From: an uncultured Moraxella sp.
GTDB lineage: Bacteria > Pseudomonadota > Gammaproteobacteria > Pseudomonadales > Moraxellaceae
Assembly (NCBI GenBank): GCA_927911235.1
Contig: CAKMOY010000075.1
Coordinates: 1-6,398, forward strand
Length of the DNA: 6,398 nucleotides
Reading direction: 5' to 3'
This document shows positions 6,373-6,398 of the stretch, one piece after another; the first letter of the stretch is position 1, and each line of letters begins with the position of its first letter. The notes beneath the pieces were generated by a model that was not told where the DNA came from, did no database searches, and saw only the letters and a program-made list of their open reading frames with translations. The translations under genes were made by a program, and so were the position numbers.

Positions 6373-6398
6373 TTCACACCCCATGCGGGTGTGTGGAT
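6373..6398 (+). CRISPR. First repeat of a type I-C CRISPR array, cut by the window edge
   Basis: The last 26 bases contain the I-C repeat hairpin CACACCC-CATGC-GGGTGTG (6375-6393), followed by TGGAT at the edge. I-C repeats are about 32 nt and end in ATTGAAAC, so six more bases are expected outside the window; this puts the repeat start near 6373, give or take two bases. The orientation (leader on the left, conserved end on the right) fits transcription from the leader promoter and processing by Cas5c. No spacer is visible, and array length and spacer content cannot be judged. Confidence 0.88.

Overview
The window holds most of a type I-C (subtype Dvulg) CRISPR-Cas locus, all on the + strand. 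It runs from just upstream of cas5c to the first repeat of a CRISPR array that continues past the right edge. The order cas5c - cas8c - cas7c - (extra ORF) - cas4 - cas1 - cas2 - leader - repeat is the classic I-C order. cas3, normally upstream of cas5c, must lie to the left if present; at most its last few codons fall in bases 1-47. The proteins look gammaproteobacterial. A Moraxella-like host with moderate to low G+C is my best guess, but that is inference from overall style, not from a marker gene.

Interference part (44-3784). Cas5c is the crRNA-processing endonuclease, Cas8c the large subunit and Cas7c the backbone. Inside cas8c there is a strong Shine-Dalgarno sequence (AAGGAG, 2438-2443) seven bases before an in-frame GTG (2451). 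It would yield a separate 137-residue small subunit, Cas11c, from the same gene. Cas8c also carries a long acidic stretch in its middle.

Middle (3785-4125). A very AT-rich segment separates cas7c from cas4. It carries a reading frame open for about 107 codons (3803-4123) that lacks an ATG at its 5' end and matches no family I recognise. It ends two bases before the cas4 start.

Adaptation part (4126-6120). cas4 is intact. cas1 is interrupted by an in-frame TAA, and cas2 is split by a one-base deletion. With the one-base deletion near the 3' end of cas5c, three of the six named cas genes carry a single small lesion each. Reading resumes perfectly on the far side of every lesion, so the damage is either recent or sequencing error. 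If real, the locus can neither make full-length Cas1 and Cas2 to acquire spacers nor make full-length Cas5c.

Leader and array (6121-6398). The leader contains a near-consensus sigma70-type promoter (TTGATT - 17 bp - TATAAT) pointing at the array, and an inverted repeat overlapping the predicted start site. The window then ends inside the first palindromic I-C repeat.
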